From the NCBI GenBank assembly GCA_016946835.1, contig JACVTC010000002.1:2842001-2906000 (forward strand): a DNA stretch of 64,000 nt. Direction: 5' to 3'. The stretch comes from Neocallimastix lanati (nom. inval.) (lineage: Eukaryota; Neocallimastigomycota; Neocallimastigomycetes; Neocallimastigales; Neocallimastigaceae). This document shows, piece after piece, positions 1 to 11,193 of this stretch (the first letter of the stretch is position 1; each line of letters opens with the position of its first letter). Below the pieces are notes generated by a model. That model had not been told where the DNA came from, did not search any database, and was given only the letters and a program-made list of their open reading frames with translations. Position numbers and translations under genes: made by a program.

Positions 1-1207
1 ATAAAATAAAAATAAAAAAAACAAAAAAATAAAAAACAAAAATAAAATAAAATTAAAATTAAAAATTCTTTATTCACTTTAATTTCAATTTATATAATTA
101 ATAAAAAAAAAAAAAAAAAAAAAAAAGTAAAATTATATGTTGCAATTTTAAATTATATATATATAAATATTTATTTATGTATGGAATTTAAAATGTTAAA
201 GTGCAATTATTTTAATATAATTATTATTAATAGTAGTAGTATTAGTAATAGTATTAGTATTTTTTATTCAAATTTCCCAATTTGCTTTTACAATATTGAT
301 TAAAATATTAATGAACAAAAAAATACAAATTTTAATACAATGTTAATAATTTAGTTTTTTACTTATTTAATTTTAATATTTAATATTTAATATTATATTA
401 TTAATTATTTAATAATTTACTCATATTTATGATTTTCCTTTTTTTATTTTATTTTAAAAAAATATATTAAATTATAAATAATTTAATTTTATAAAATTTA
501 ATTAATAAAAAAATGCTCCAATTAAACAGTTAAGAAATTTTAATAATATTCTTAGTATAATTTTAGTATAATTTTTATTACAAAATAACTTTAGATAAAT
601 ATCATACTATAAAAGCATTAATTTATGTATTTGATAAATTAAATGACCTAAATTTATAGAAATAGTCATTTGATTCAGTAAGAAATAATTTCAGTTTAAA
701 ATTTTATTATAAAAAAATTGTTAAATATTTCCATTTAACTTCATTAATAAAAAATTAATAATAAAAATTATTATAACTTGTAAAAAATTAGAATAAATTA
801 TTATAACATGTAAAAAATTTGAAATAATAAAAATTATTATAGCATGTAAAAAAGAAAACTTAATAAATATATATATTATCATAAAGAAACTATAAAAAAA
901 TTTTTTTTTGCTATATAACACAAATAATATTTTTTTTTAAAATAATAATAAAAAGTTCATATAACTTACATATGTATAAAAAATATTTTTATTTATCTAA
1001 ACTTTTTTAATTATAATGAATTTATTCCTTTTTTTTTTTTGGTTTCTTTTAATTTAGCTCTTAATTATATTTAATATTTCTATCTATAAAAAATTTATTA
1101 ATTATTAGCATATAAATATGTATAAAAAAAAAGCTATTAATAAATATAAATTTAAACATTAATATATATATTATAATAATAATTAAATTTTTATAATAAA
1201 TTAATAG

Positions 1208-1245
<38 letters not shown>

Positions 1246-1552
1246 CTAGGAATAAACTTTATTTAATAATATTTTTTTAAATTAATAGAAAATGATAATT
1301 TTAAAATTCGGTTAACAAGAATGAATTAATATTTATATATTGATATTGAATAAAAAGTCATAAAAGTTATTTAAACAATGATTAATAGATATAATAAAGA
1401 TTAAAACTTTTTTGTGGTTAAGGTAAATTTTTTTTGGCCAATCACTGGGTTAATTTAGATAATTTATCTGCTCATAAATTCACAACAAATATATTTATCT
1501 TCAATGTTATATAAATTGAATGAACACTCTGAAATGCTTTTAGTTCTTTACA
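1..1552. other. AT-rich intergenic DNA
   Basis: No supportable gene. The stretch is poly(A)/poly(T) runs (the longest is about 34 T near 1209-1242) and AT-rich low-complexity sequence. The part next to U2, about 1410-1552, is less AT-rich and holds a CCAAT-like motif (GGCCAATCACTGGG near 1436). It may be the U2 promoter, but no known snRNA promoter element was recognised. Confidence 0.6.
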
Positions 1553-1734
1553 ATCCTCTCAGGCCTATTGGCTAAGATCAAGTGTAGTATCTGTTCTTTT
1601 CAGTGTGACAACTGAAACGAGGTATTTTGTACCTCTTGTTGTCTTACTTATTTTTAGTTATTGTTAAAGTATACTTAGCTTGCTAAGGGCTTTAACGCGG
1701 TGTTCCTAGTATCGCACTATCTCTGGGTTACGCC
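1553..1734 (+). ncRNA. U2: U2 spliceosomal snRNA
   Basis: U2 snRNA pairs with the intron branch site in the spliceosome. The 5' part closely follows the conserved U2 sequence, including GGCTAAGATCAAGTGTAGTA; the branch-site pairing segment GTAGTA is at 1584-1589. Stem IIa (TTCAG/CTGAA) and stem IIb (GAGGTA/TACCTC) follow, then an Sm-like site ATTTTTAG near 1649-1656. Stem III (CTTAGC/GCTAAG) and stem IV with a loop resembling the U2B'' binding loop (GTATCGCACTAT) complete it. Total length of about 182 nt is normal. The exact 3' end is estimated from stem IV closing at CGCC. This is one of the few stretches of the first 3 kb with ordinary base composition. Confidence 0.96.
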
Positions 1735-2064
1735 AAGAAAAATTATAATATAATTAAATTTAAAAATTAATAAGATGAAATTTTTAATAACATTACATTA
1801 AGAATAGTAATTTCTCTTAAATATTTTTATTTTTGAAAATTTATATCATAATTTTTATGAGATTATAATTTTTTTATTATTTTTTTTTTTTAAATTAAAA
1901 ATATAATTATATTTTAATTAATCGTTTATTAAATTTTTAATTAATGAAATTAAAATTAATAATAATTATTTTTTTTTATACTATAATATTAAAATATTTT
2001 AGCTTTAAAATATAAATTTTGATATATTTGTAAAAAAAAATATATATATATATATATAATAAAA

Positions 2065-2243
2065 GTTGCATTTCGCCAAGTGGCGTACTAATATAAATAA
2101 GTGAATAAATAAATAAATAAAAATTCAAAATTTGTTTTTTAAAACTTTTTTATAATAATTATTTAATTTAATTTATTTATTTTTTTATTTATTTATTTAA
2201 TAATTTTCAATTTGGAGAAATGCAACTTGGCGAAATGCCCACT
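2065..2243. mobile_element. small inverted-repeat (MITE-like) element
   Basis: Two copies of GCATTTCGCCAAGT lie in inverted orientation, the left within 2065-2087 and the right within 2219-2243. They enclose about 130 bp of AT-rich non-coding DNA. The left copy extends into the palindrome CGCCAAGTGGCG. Perfect termini, short length and no ORF fit a non-autonomous terminal-inverted-repeat element. A target-site duplication cannot be judged in such AT-rich flanks. A similar arrangement lies at 46340-46597. Confidence 0.5.
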
Positions 2244-2464
2244 CCCATATAATGTAACAAATTATAATTAGCAAAAAAAAAAAAAAAAAAACTGTATTTA
2301 GGATACATTATCAAAGTAGAAAAAAAAAAGGACACACATATAAATTAAATAAATATTAAATAATAAATTTAAAAACTTTTTTTTTTAAAAATTAACGATA
2401 TTCTAAATTGAATAGTTTAAATAATAATTAATTATTATGACAATAATTATTATGCTTTTTATCT

Positions 2465-2507
2465 TAGTGTATATATAAAACTATTCTATAGTTTTATATA
2501 TACACTA
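2465..2507. repeat. perfect 20-bp inverted repeat
   Basis: Arms 2465-2484 and 2488-2507 are exact reverse complements (each begins or ends TAGTGTATATATAAAACTAT) with a 3-nt loop, TCT. It is followed by a run of 15 A. It could form a hairpin or cruciform. Function is unknown. Confidence 0.85.
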
Positions 2508-2697
2508 AAAAAAAAAAAAATTTTTTTGTATGATCATCATTTCTAATCATTCTTTAATAAATATTTAGGCAGAAATAATATATATATAATAAATAAAATG
2601 GGTATTAATGGTTACAATTTTCAAAAGGTTATTTTTAATCAAAAATATTAATCTAACATTATAATTATGGCTAGATTATTACATTTACAAATATAAA

Positions 2698-2751
<54 letters not shown>

Positions 2752-2993
2752 ATTAATAATTAATTCAAAATTTGATACATCTATAAAATGCAATAATTAT
2801 ACTTCATTAAATATAATTTTGATTTTCCTGGATGAGAGAAGAGTTTTATTGTGATGCTAAATATATTTAATTTCCATATTTTTATTATTATTATTTTTTT
2901 TCCCTTTAATTATATATTAATTTATAATATTTTTAATAGAAATTAATATTTATAAATATTTATAAATATCATTAACTACTTTTATTTTTTATT

Positions 2994-3024
<31 letters not shown>

Positions 3025-3296
3025 TTATTTATTTTTTATTTATTTTATTTTTTTTTTTTTATTTATTTTATTTTTTTTTTATTTATTTTTATTTTTATAA
3101 CTTATATCAATTCTGATAGCAGTTTAGTTATTATTATAATATATAAAACTTTTAAAACAATTTATTTTATTTTATTTTATTATTAGTTATTACTTTTTTT
3201 TTTTTTTTTTAAATATACATATGAAATATTTATAGCCTTGATAGTTATCACTATTTTATAATCATTCATTATTATAATTAATATTATTAATTGAAA
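2508..3296. other. AT-rich gap with TTTTA repeats
   Basis: Contains a poly(T) run near 2720-2750 and an imperfect TTTTA/TTTA array at about 2985-3100. No gene is supported. It includes the 3' flank of the minus-strand DM9 gene. Confidence 0.6.
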
Positions 3297-4517
3297 TTAA
3301 ATATAGGTTAAAATTTCAAATTGGTCACTTTTAAGTTCTGTGCCTAATAAACCATAATTAGCGATTTGAGCATTTTCCCATGTTTTACCAATACATGGAA
3401 TACTATCATTGTACATACATTTTGCAATATAGATATTGGTATTATTAGCCTCATAGCCACCAATAACTGGTTTACCAGTTATTTGACCATTAATACAAGG
3501 TACCCAACGATATCTATCGTTTGGCATAATTAATATTTCAAAAGAATCACAAATTTCCTGTGCTCCTCCATAGCTTGTATAACATTTCATTTTATTTGGA
3601 TCAACATAGCCAGGGTGGAGACCATCATGTATGTAGGCTCGAGCAACAAAAATAGTATTACCAAAACCATTTGTTATACCGACAGCATTTGCTGGTATAA
3701 TACCATTAAAAAGAATCCATTTATATGGGGCATCAATAGGATCATTTTTCGTTTGTTCTTCATTTGATATCTTTACACCAGGTGGATATACTAAAACTTC
3801 AAAGTTTCCTGCTCTAAGTTCTTTTCCTTCAAAACCATAATTACCACAAACAATTTCATTAGAAGTTTTACCTATACAAAGTGTTCCATTATGCATACAT
3901 TTTATAACGTAAATTTTTGTTTTATTACTTTCATATCCCCCAATAATAGGATTTCCTTGTAGATTTTTGAAATTACTACATGGTTCCCATTGATATCCAC
4001 CTGGAGGGACTGTTAAAACTTCAAATTCTTTACAAGTTATTTGTTTACCACCCCAACTAGTGTAACATTCTTTGGTTTCTGGATCAGCATAACCGGGATG
4101 AAGACCGTTATTAATAGAAGCTCTAGCAACGAAAATAATTTTACCTGTTCCGTTATTAATTCCAAGTGCATTTTCTGGTATAGTACCATTAAAAGGTATC
4201 CATTTATAGGAATCAGTGGTTATTTGTTGCGGTGGATAATAACCTTGTGGTGGTGGAAAATATCCTTGTGGTGGGTAAAAACCTTGAGGAGGGTAAAATC
4301 CTTGAGGTGGAAAGAAACCAGGTCCAGGTGGTGGTGGGTAAAACCCAGCCCCAGGTGGTGGTGGATAAAATCCTGATTGACCTTCGTTTTGAGAATAACT
4401 ATTTTGTTGTGGAGGGTAACCATATGGATTTCCAAAAGGAGGATAAAATCCTCCATATTGATTATTTACTGGTTGTTCATTATTATTTTCATTATTATTT
4501 TTTCCTCCGTTATCCAT
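3297..4517 (-). CDS. DM9-repeat (DUF3421) protein with YPPQ-rich N-terminus
   Basis: A single uninterrupted ORF of 406 aa. Residues 1-20 are Asn-rich. About 21-98 are a Pro/Tyr/Gly repeat region (GFYPPQ, GFYPPPP). From about 105 there are two copies of a DUF3421 module, each made of two DM9 repeats, about 104-250 and 265-406. Each begins with YKWI.FNG.IP and carries the typical VAR(A)..NG.HPGY segment and a terminal FE(V/I)L strand. DM9 proteins include carbohydrate-binding lectins of bivalves and stress-responsive insect proteins; YPPQ-type repeats occur in cytosolic membrane-associated proteins. No signal peptide or membrane segment is seen, so a cytosolic site is inferred. The chosen ATG (4515-4517) precedes the Asn-rich start; upstream is non-coding. 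The family call is firm; the ligand is unknown. Confidence 0.9.
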   Translation of the reverse strand: MDNGGKNNNENNNEQPVNNQYGGFYPPFGNPYGYPPQQNSYSQNEGQSGFYPPPPGAGFYPPPPGPGFFPPQGFYPPQGFYPPQGYFPPPQGYYPPQQITTDSYKWIPFNGTIPENALGINNGTGKIIFVARASINNGLHPGYADPETKECYTSWGGKQITCKEFEVLTVPPGGYQWEPCSNFKNLQGNPIIGGYESNKTKIYVIKCMHNGTLCIGKTSNEIVCGNYGFEGKELRAGNFEVLVYPPGVKISNEEQTKNDPIDAPYKWILFNGIIPANAVGITNGFGNTIFVARAYIHDGLHPGYVDPNKMKCYTSYGGAQEICDSFEILIMPNDRYRWVPCINGQITGKPVIGGYEANNTNIYIAKCMYNDSIPCIGKTWENAQIANYGLLGTELKSDQFEILTYI

Positions 4518-6414
4518 ATTATAACTCTTGATAATTTTTTATAAAAATAGTTTTACTATAATAAAATAAATTAATAATTTACAGATATTCAGATTTCAGC
4601 TATCCCAAATTAAAGTATTTATATATATATATGTATGTTTATAAAATCAATCCTTTTTAAATTTCGAAAAAAAAAAAAATAAATAAATAGATTGATTAGA
4701 ATACTTATTATTATATTCTTATTTTATTATTGTTATTATTATTATTTATTTATTTATTTATTTATATATATATTTGTTAGTTTTTTTTTTTTTTATTATT
4801 TTTTTAATTTCTATTTTATATAAAATTAAAAAGAGAAAAAAAAACAATAAATACTTATCTATTTATATATTAAATATATAAATTTAATATAAATAATATA
4901 CTAGGAATAAAGTTTTAATAATATTTAATTATATATTTTATAAAATTTAAAAATTTCTATAATTTTAAAATATAGAAATATAATAATTAATTAAAATATG
5001 AATAAAATATGCAGTATTAATGATTATCCAATAATATATTTTATTTTAAATGATAATGATAAAATAATAATAATAAATGAGAGTTACATGTATAAAAAGT
5101 TGTAATACAACTTTTTTAAATTATTAAATGAAACAAAAAGTAGAAAAATATAGTAAAGGATTTGAAGGGAGGAATTAAAAAAAAAAAAAAAAGTAATTAA
5201 ATCAAACAAAATAAAAAAAACAATCTTTTAAACATTTATAAAAATAATTAATTACCAATTTAAATAATAAATAATAATGGTAATAATGGTAATAATAAAA
5301 GTAATTATATAATGATCAATGGTTTTTTTTTTTTTTTTTAATTTTTTAATTAATAATTATATTATGTTTTTAATTAAATAATTTTGTTTAATTTAGCTTA
5401 TATAAACATTATAGATTATAATGAACATGTAAATATATTTAAGAATCTTGCTATTTTTTTTTAAAAGAATTGAAATTTAATCAGTGGTAATACTGTTTAT
5501 GTTGATAATTAATAAGGATAATTAATATCTTAAAATTAATTATTTTTTTTTATTATTTTTTTTGAACTATGAATAATAGAGATTTTGAAATATAAATTGT
5601 ATTAGTAATATAAAGTTAAAATATATATATATATTTTTCATAAAATAACATAATTGAAATAATTTTAATGTACTTTTTTATATATTTATTAATAAATGAA
5701 TCGTTTATTATTAACCAAATTTTAAAATTATTCCTTTAAAAAAATAAAATTAAAGATTTATAATTCTATTTCTTATTTTTTTTTAATACTTATAAAATCA
5801 GTAATAATTAATAATTAATAATAATAAATTGTAATAATGTATAGTATGGATAAAAAAATTTAAAAAAGTTTGTATACACAAATATTTTTGAAAATAGATT
5901 ATAGTAAAAATATACATATATATATATTATTATTATTAAATTTATTTCTATACTTTTTATTTTATTTTATTTTATTTTTTTTTTATTGGTATTCAATTTT
6001 CTTAAAAAGAAAATATATATATTTAAGATATTATATCAAGCATAAAGGAACAAATAGACAAACAAAAAAATATAAAATATTAAATATAATAAAAAATTAA
6101 ATAGTTTAAATTAAAATTAAAAGTATTTTTATAAATTTATTTTTAGAATAGTTGCATGATATAATATATTTAGTGAATTACTTTACTTATTATCTATTAG
6201 TTATAAATATCTTATTAAATATAATTTTTATTTATTCTATAATTCTTATTTTAATATACTTATAAAAACTAATATATATATATAAATAGAGATATTGAAA
6301 TTAAATTTAATGAATTTTTAACCATGTTATTATTAAAAGATAGATATTAATAATAATTAATTAATAATGATACTGTTAATGTCATACATATATATATGCA
6401 AATACTCATTTAAA
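4518..6414. other. AT-rich intergenic DNA
   Basis: Presumed promoter of the DM9 gene on the left and 3' region of the ankyrin gene on the right. It holds poly(A)/poly(T) runs and a perfect 10-bp hairpin at 5094-5116 (AAAAAGTTGT / ACAACTTTTT). A 76-codon ORF at 5870-6100 is repeat-like low-complexity sequence and is not credible as a gene. Confidence 0.6.
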
Positions 6415-8544
6415 TTAATAAAGATTTTGCCTTCTTTTTGTTTTATTTTTGGACCTTTTTTTCTTATTCCTTTTTTTGGTAAGTCCTTGACCTTGACTTT
6501 GACCTTGTTCTTTTTTATCGTTTTTACTTTTGTTTAATTTATTTTGAAGATTTATTTTATTTAAATATTCAATAATTTCTTTGTTTCTACGTTGGTAAGC
6601 AATAGATAATGCTGTCTCTCCATGACAGTTCTTTCTATTAATATTTGAACCATGCTCCACTAAATACTGTACAATTTTTATATTTCGTTTATATATGGCA
6701 CAAATTAAAGGGGTATCACCATCTCTATTCATTTTATTAACATTTGCACCATGTTCAACTAAATATTTTATTAAGATGGTATTATTATTTCTAATGGCAC
6801 ACATTAACGGGGTATCTTCATTTTCATTACATGCATTAATATTGGCACCATTGGCTAAGAGAATTTTTATGATATCAATAAAACCATTAACACTTGCTAT
6901 GAGAATTGGGGTATCACCATCCATATTACTTCTATTTATCTCTGCTCCTTGCTTCACCAAATATTCTACAATTTCTTCATTTCCACATTTACACGAACAA
7001 ATCAGCGGGGTATCACCTTCAATATTATCTAAATGGAGATTGGCGCCATTATCTATCAAGAATTGAATTGTTTCCTTATTTAATGATTTATTACAGCAAG
7101 CACAAATTAACGGAGTGTCACCATCTCTATTACTTTCATTAATTTCTGCACCATTTTTAATTAAGAACATAATAATTTCTTTATTTCCATTTCTACAAGC
7201 ATAAATCAATGGGGTATTACCATTATTATCATAATAATCATCCCCTTGCTCTATTAAATACTGAATAAATTCTTCATTTTCATTTTCATAAGCGCTGGTT
7301 ATCATAGAATTTTCAAATGTATTATTATTTTGATTAACATCAGCACCATGATCTACTAAATATTTTATTAATTCTTGATAATTATTTCTAATAGCATAAA
7401 TTAATGGTGATTCTCCATTATAATTACGTTTATTAATATCAGCTCCATGTTTCACTAAATATTTTACTATATCAATTTTCTCATGTTTGCAAGCATAAAT
7501 TAAGGGAGTATCACCTTCATTATTTGCTACATGTAAATTCGCACCATGTTCAACTAAATAGATAATTGTTTCTCTTTCTATAGAATAATTATCACAAGCA
7601 CATAATATTGGAGTATCTCCATCTTTATTACTTATATTAACTTCTGCCCCTTGTTCTATTAAATAAATAATAATATCTTTGTTACCATTTTTGCATGCAT
7701 AAATAAGAGGTGTATCTCCATCTTTATTATTTATATCAATTTTATTGACTTCAGCTCCCTCTTTCACTAAATATTTTATTATTTCACTATTATCATAATC
7801 AATAGCATACAATAAAAGTGGTAATAAATTTTTATTTTCAAAATAATTCAATAATAATTTAAAGGTATCATTTAATTTTCGAGAAATTACGTATTTTAAA
7901 TTATCTTCCGATACACCTATTTTGAATTTTTCTTTTTTAATAAAAGTTCGAAGTTGTGAATCTGAAAAACTTTTATGATTTTTATATCTATGGAGAAATT
8001 CTAAAATAAAATTATTATCAAAAACGCTGTCTTGAAAAAGAGTATATATTAAATCATATCTATTATTATACAATAATTCTTTCATTAAATGTTCATGATT
8101 TAATTGTTGAACCATTAAACCTTGTTTCAAAAGATATTTTAAATTTTTTTGTACAAGTAAATTTCTTTCAGCCAAATAAATTACAATTTCACCAAATTTA
8201 TAATTAATTTTTGCATTATTTTTTATTAATAGGTTAGCCATTTCAAAATTATTAGTTTCTAATACATAAAAAAGGGGTGATTTTTGTTTATTGTCATAAT
8301 AATTTAAATTATCATAATATTTTAATATAAAATTTACCATTTCTTTAGAAGCGTTATTCTCTAAAGCCAGCGTTAAAAGATCAATGCCATTTTTGACCCA
8401 TTTATTTACTTTTATATTTTTAATAGAACTATTTGTGTCATTGAATTTGTACCATTTTTTAATAAAATTTTCCAATATAATTACTTCATCTTTATTAAAG
8501 ATATCAATAAGTTCATTATAAAAAGAGTTATCAAGTAAAAACAT
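6415..8544 (-). CDS. ankyrin-repeat protein, about 15 repeats
   Basis: One exon, 709 aa. The first ~60 residues have no recognised domain. About 65-260 contain degenerate ankyrin units, then about 265-660 hold twelve clear 33-34-residue ankyrin repeats of the form GDTPLIYAC...IIxYLIEQGAEVN. One unit near the middle (ENSMITSAYENENEEF) has lost the TPL turn. The last ~45 residues are Lys/Arg/Gln-rich (for example KKRNKKKRSKNKTKRR) and could be a nuclear-targeting or nucleic-acid-binding tail. No kinase, SOCS, F-box or membrane segment is attached, so the role is unspecified protein binding. The unit style (alternating NRDGDTPL and NIEGDTPL) suggests recent internal duplications. The start ATG at 8542-8544 is the first in frame. 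Confidence 0.9.
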   Translation of the reverse strand: MFLLDNSFYNELIDIFNKDEVIILENFIKKWYKFNDTNSSIKNIKVNKWVKNGIDLLTLALENNASKEMVNFILKYYDNLNYYDNKQKSPLFYVLETNNFEMANLLIKNNAKINYKFGEIVIYLAERNLLVQKNLKYLLKQGLMVQQLNHEHLMKELLYNNRYDLIYTLFQDSVFDNNFILEFLHRYKNHKSFSDSQLRTFIKKEKFKIGVSEDNLKYVISRKLNDTFKLLLNYFENKNLLPLLLYAIDYDNSEIIKYLVKEGAEVNKIDINNKDGDTPLIYACKNGNKDIIIYLIEQGAEVNISNKDGDTPILCACDNYSIERETIIYLVEHGANLHVANNEGDTPLIYACKHEKIDIVKYLVKHGADINKRNYNGESPLIYAIRNNYQELIKYLVDHGADVNQNNNTFENSMITSAYENENEEFIQYLIEQGDDYYDNNGNTPLIYACRNGNKEIIMFLIKNGAEINESNRDGDTPLICACCNKSLNKETIQFLIDNGANLHLDNIEGDTPLICSCKCGNEEIVEYLVKQGAEINRSNMDGDTPILIASVNGFIDIIKILLANGANINACNENEDTPLMCAIRNNNTILIKYLVEHGANVNKMNRDGDTPLICAIYKRNIKIVQYLVEHGSNINRKNCHGETALSIAYQRRNKEIIEYLNKINLQNKLNKSKNDKKEQGQSQGQGLTKKRNKKKRSKNKTKRRQNLY

Positions 8545-9480
8545 GTCAACAAATATATATTACTTATAATTATTTTAATAATGTATATATATTTCCTTTT
8601 TTTCCTCTTTAATTAGTAAATTATTTTATTTTAATTAAATTAATTTAAAATAATATTATTAATTAAATTTAATTTAATAATAGATATTATTTTGTTCTTC
8701 ATTTATTTAAAGAAAAAAAAGACTTTTGAAAGTAAAAATAAATATGTAATTTAAATATTCTTTCTTTACAATTATGAATAATATAAAATGAATAATAATA
8801 TAAAATGAATAATATAAAAAAGAAAAAAATTTAAGAATTTTTTTTTTTTTATATTAAAAAATAGATTAACATATATAGATAGATAAGTATTATTTTAATA
8901 TATAAAACAAATGTTTTATATATATATAATATAAAAATAATATATATACTATAATATATATTATTTATAAATATTTATTAATTATTTTCTATTAAAATTA
9001 GAAATTATATAATAATAAAAATTGAGTGAAAAAAAGATTTAAAACAGATATTAATAGATACTTTTTATTTGTAATAAAAAAAATAATAATATAATAATAA
9101 TAAAGTTCAAAAAATCATTTTGACCTATAATTATTATAAAAGAATAAATTTATTAATATTATTATATAAATTTATATATCCTCACAAAATTAAAAAACTA
9201 ATAATTAAAAGATTTTAAATAAATATAATAAATCAATGTGGAAAAAAAATTTTTTTCTAATTTTCTTTTTAAATTTGGAATAAATGTATATACATATAGA
9301 AAGGAAAAATAATCTTATTTATATTAAAGTACAATTAAAATATATCAACACCACTACAGAAATATTATGTATTTAATTAAAAATATATATATGTATATAA
9401 AAGAAATAATATAAATTTATTGGTAATTAAATTACTAACATTAACGTATTAAATAATTAGTGAAATTATTCCTAATACTA
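8545..9480. other. AT-rich intergenic DNA, no gene seen
   Basis: Upstream region of the ankyrin gene. Low-complexity AT-rich sequence with no ORF or RNA signature that can be supported. Confidence 0.6.
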
Positions 9481-9650
9481 AATTCATATTTTTCTACAGT
9501 CTTTCCAGTTTTTATCCTGATAGTTAGTGCTCGGGACTAACATACATAAGAGTTCTGGACCGACCCCGCAACTTCCTATATATGACAATTTTCATTCCTT
9601 CCAGTGTATTTTCTCTATAATTGGAGTTTGTTTTTTGCTCACCATGTTAG
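9481..9650. other. non-AT-rich block of unknown nature
   Basis: A sudden change to ordinary base composition, containing a stem GTTAGT...ACTAAC around 9527-9545 and the GC-rich stretch GGACCGACCCCGC. No ORF of any length. It may be the 5' part or promoter of the RNA candidate that follows, or a separate RNA or repeat. No family was recognised on either strand. Confidence 0.3.
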
Positions 9651-9934
9651 TCTAGTAACAAGACTATATAATTATTAGGATAGAGAGCACTTGATCTATG
9701 AGAGGATTAATGTAGTTGTTCCTCCCTCGATTAGGTTCAAGAGATCACTGAAAAGAAGCCCGTTGTATAAAGCAACGTATAATGAATGTCTTTCATATTA
9801 GTCTTTCTTAGAAAGAGGTCCGTGTCGATGCCAAAACAGTATGGCAAAGAATCCAATGAGAATCTGATATATTTTGAGGAGAGATTATAGACCCTATTAT
9901 CTTCCTCTCCGGTTAATTCCTGTCTAAAAAAATC
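9651..9934 (+). ncRNA. candidate structured ncRNA, possibly U3-like
   Basis: About 280 nt of ordinary composition in AT-rich flanks, without coding potential. Successive small hairpins are visible: CGTTG/CAACG near 9760, CTTTCT/AGAAAG near 9805, and TGCC/GGCA near 9830-9845. A long hairpin follows at about 9876-9909 (GAGGAGAGATTATAG against CTATTATCTTCCTC). After it comes GTCTAA near 9922, which could be a box D. The order stem-loop, ATGA-containing box, terminal hairpin, GTCTRA, plus AAGACTATA...AGGAT near the 5' side, resembles U3 snoRNA. However, the normally well-conserved U3 box A is not intact here. RNase P, MRP, SRP, U4, U5 and U6 signatures were looked for and not found. Strand is a guess from the U3-like order. 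Confidence 0.3.
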
Positions 9935-10104
9935 TATATATATATATATTTCTACATAATAATAATTATTTATTTAATGTATCAAATGAATGCAAAAAAT
10001 AATAATGAATAATTAATACATAAATGTATGATACCTATTATCTATAGTTATAGTTGGTTGGTACATTAATACAATTATATAATTAAGGTATAATAATTAA
10101 TTAG

Positions 10105-10250
10105 TATAAAATAAGTTAGTACGAGAAATGTTAGACCAGGCTTTGTATGAAGGCTTCCTGAATAGTTCTTTCATGGCTTTATTCTTTATGTTAGTATATT
10201 GCAAGGGTTCTTTTCGTTATATTTTGAGAATTAAGAGAAGAGAATTATAC
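10105..10250. other. second non-AT-rich island
   Basis: About 140 bp with ordinary composition (for example GTTAGACCAGGCTTTGTATG near 10130). No ORF, tRNA or snRNA signature was recognised. It could be a small RNA gene or a repeat remnant linked to the preceding block. Confidence 0.25.
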
Positions 10251-10738
10251 TTAATTGTAAAAAGTATTAATAAAAGAAATTAAAATATATATATATATTT
10301 TATGATATTTTTTAATAATAAGAAAAAAAATAAAAATAAAAAAAAAGTTATTAAATACAATCTTTATAAAAATAAACTATTATTTTTTGCTCTATTTTTT
10401 TTTTTTATTATATATATATAAGGCGGAATTCTTTACGCATATCATGTAATTATATGTAATTAATTTTTTTTTACTAATAAATAATTAAAATAAATTAAAT
10501 CTTTTTTTTTATTATATAATTATATAAGATTAATATTAATTACTAATAAACTATATAAATTTCAAACTTTATATTTTATATATTATATTATTGTGTATTA
10601 ATATTTTTGTGCTACATTATTAAAAAATATAAATATTTAAAGGTTTTTTTTTTTATGAAATATGAAGTATAAATTAAATAGGAATAAACATAAAGTCAAA
10701 AAATATAGATAATATATAATATATAATAATAATAAATA

Positions 10739-10782
<44 letters not shown>

Positions 10783-11193
10783 TAATAATAGTAATAAAAA
10801 ATAATTATAGTAATAGTAATAATAATAATAATAAATAGTAATAAATAATAATAAAAAGTATAAAAAATTAGATTATTACATAATTATTAACCTTTTTTTT
10901 TTTTATTTAGTATAATTAATTTATTTGTTATACTGTAAATTTAATTTATTTGTTAAATATATAGTTCAATAATATTTTAATCTAATTTTTTAAAAAAAAA
11001 ATTTTTTTTTAATCTTTTTTTTTTTTTTTTTTTTTTTTTATTTATTTATTTATAATAAAAATTATAAAAAAGAGAAGGATATATCTTAAAACATTAATAT
11101 ATTATTTAATAAAAATAGTAATAATAAGACTTTATATTTTTTATCTAATAAAGAAAAAATTAATATCAATAATACCATAAATAAAACATAATA
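10251..11193. other. AT-rich gap upstream of the oxidoreductase gene
   Basis: Includes an AAT-type array at about 10730-10860 and poly(T) near 11016-11039. Otherwise presumed promoter of the gene at 11194. Confidence 0.6.

Noticed and set aside
5094-5116. Hairpin AAAAAGTTGT/ACAACTTTTT as a bacterial-type terminator
   Set aside because: The genome is eukaryotic and no transcript ends here that I can support.
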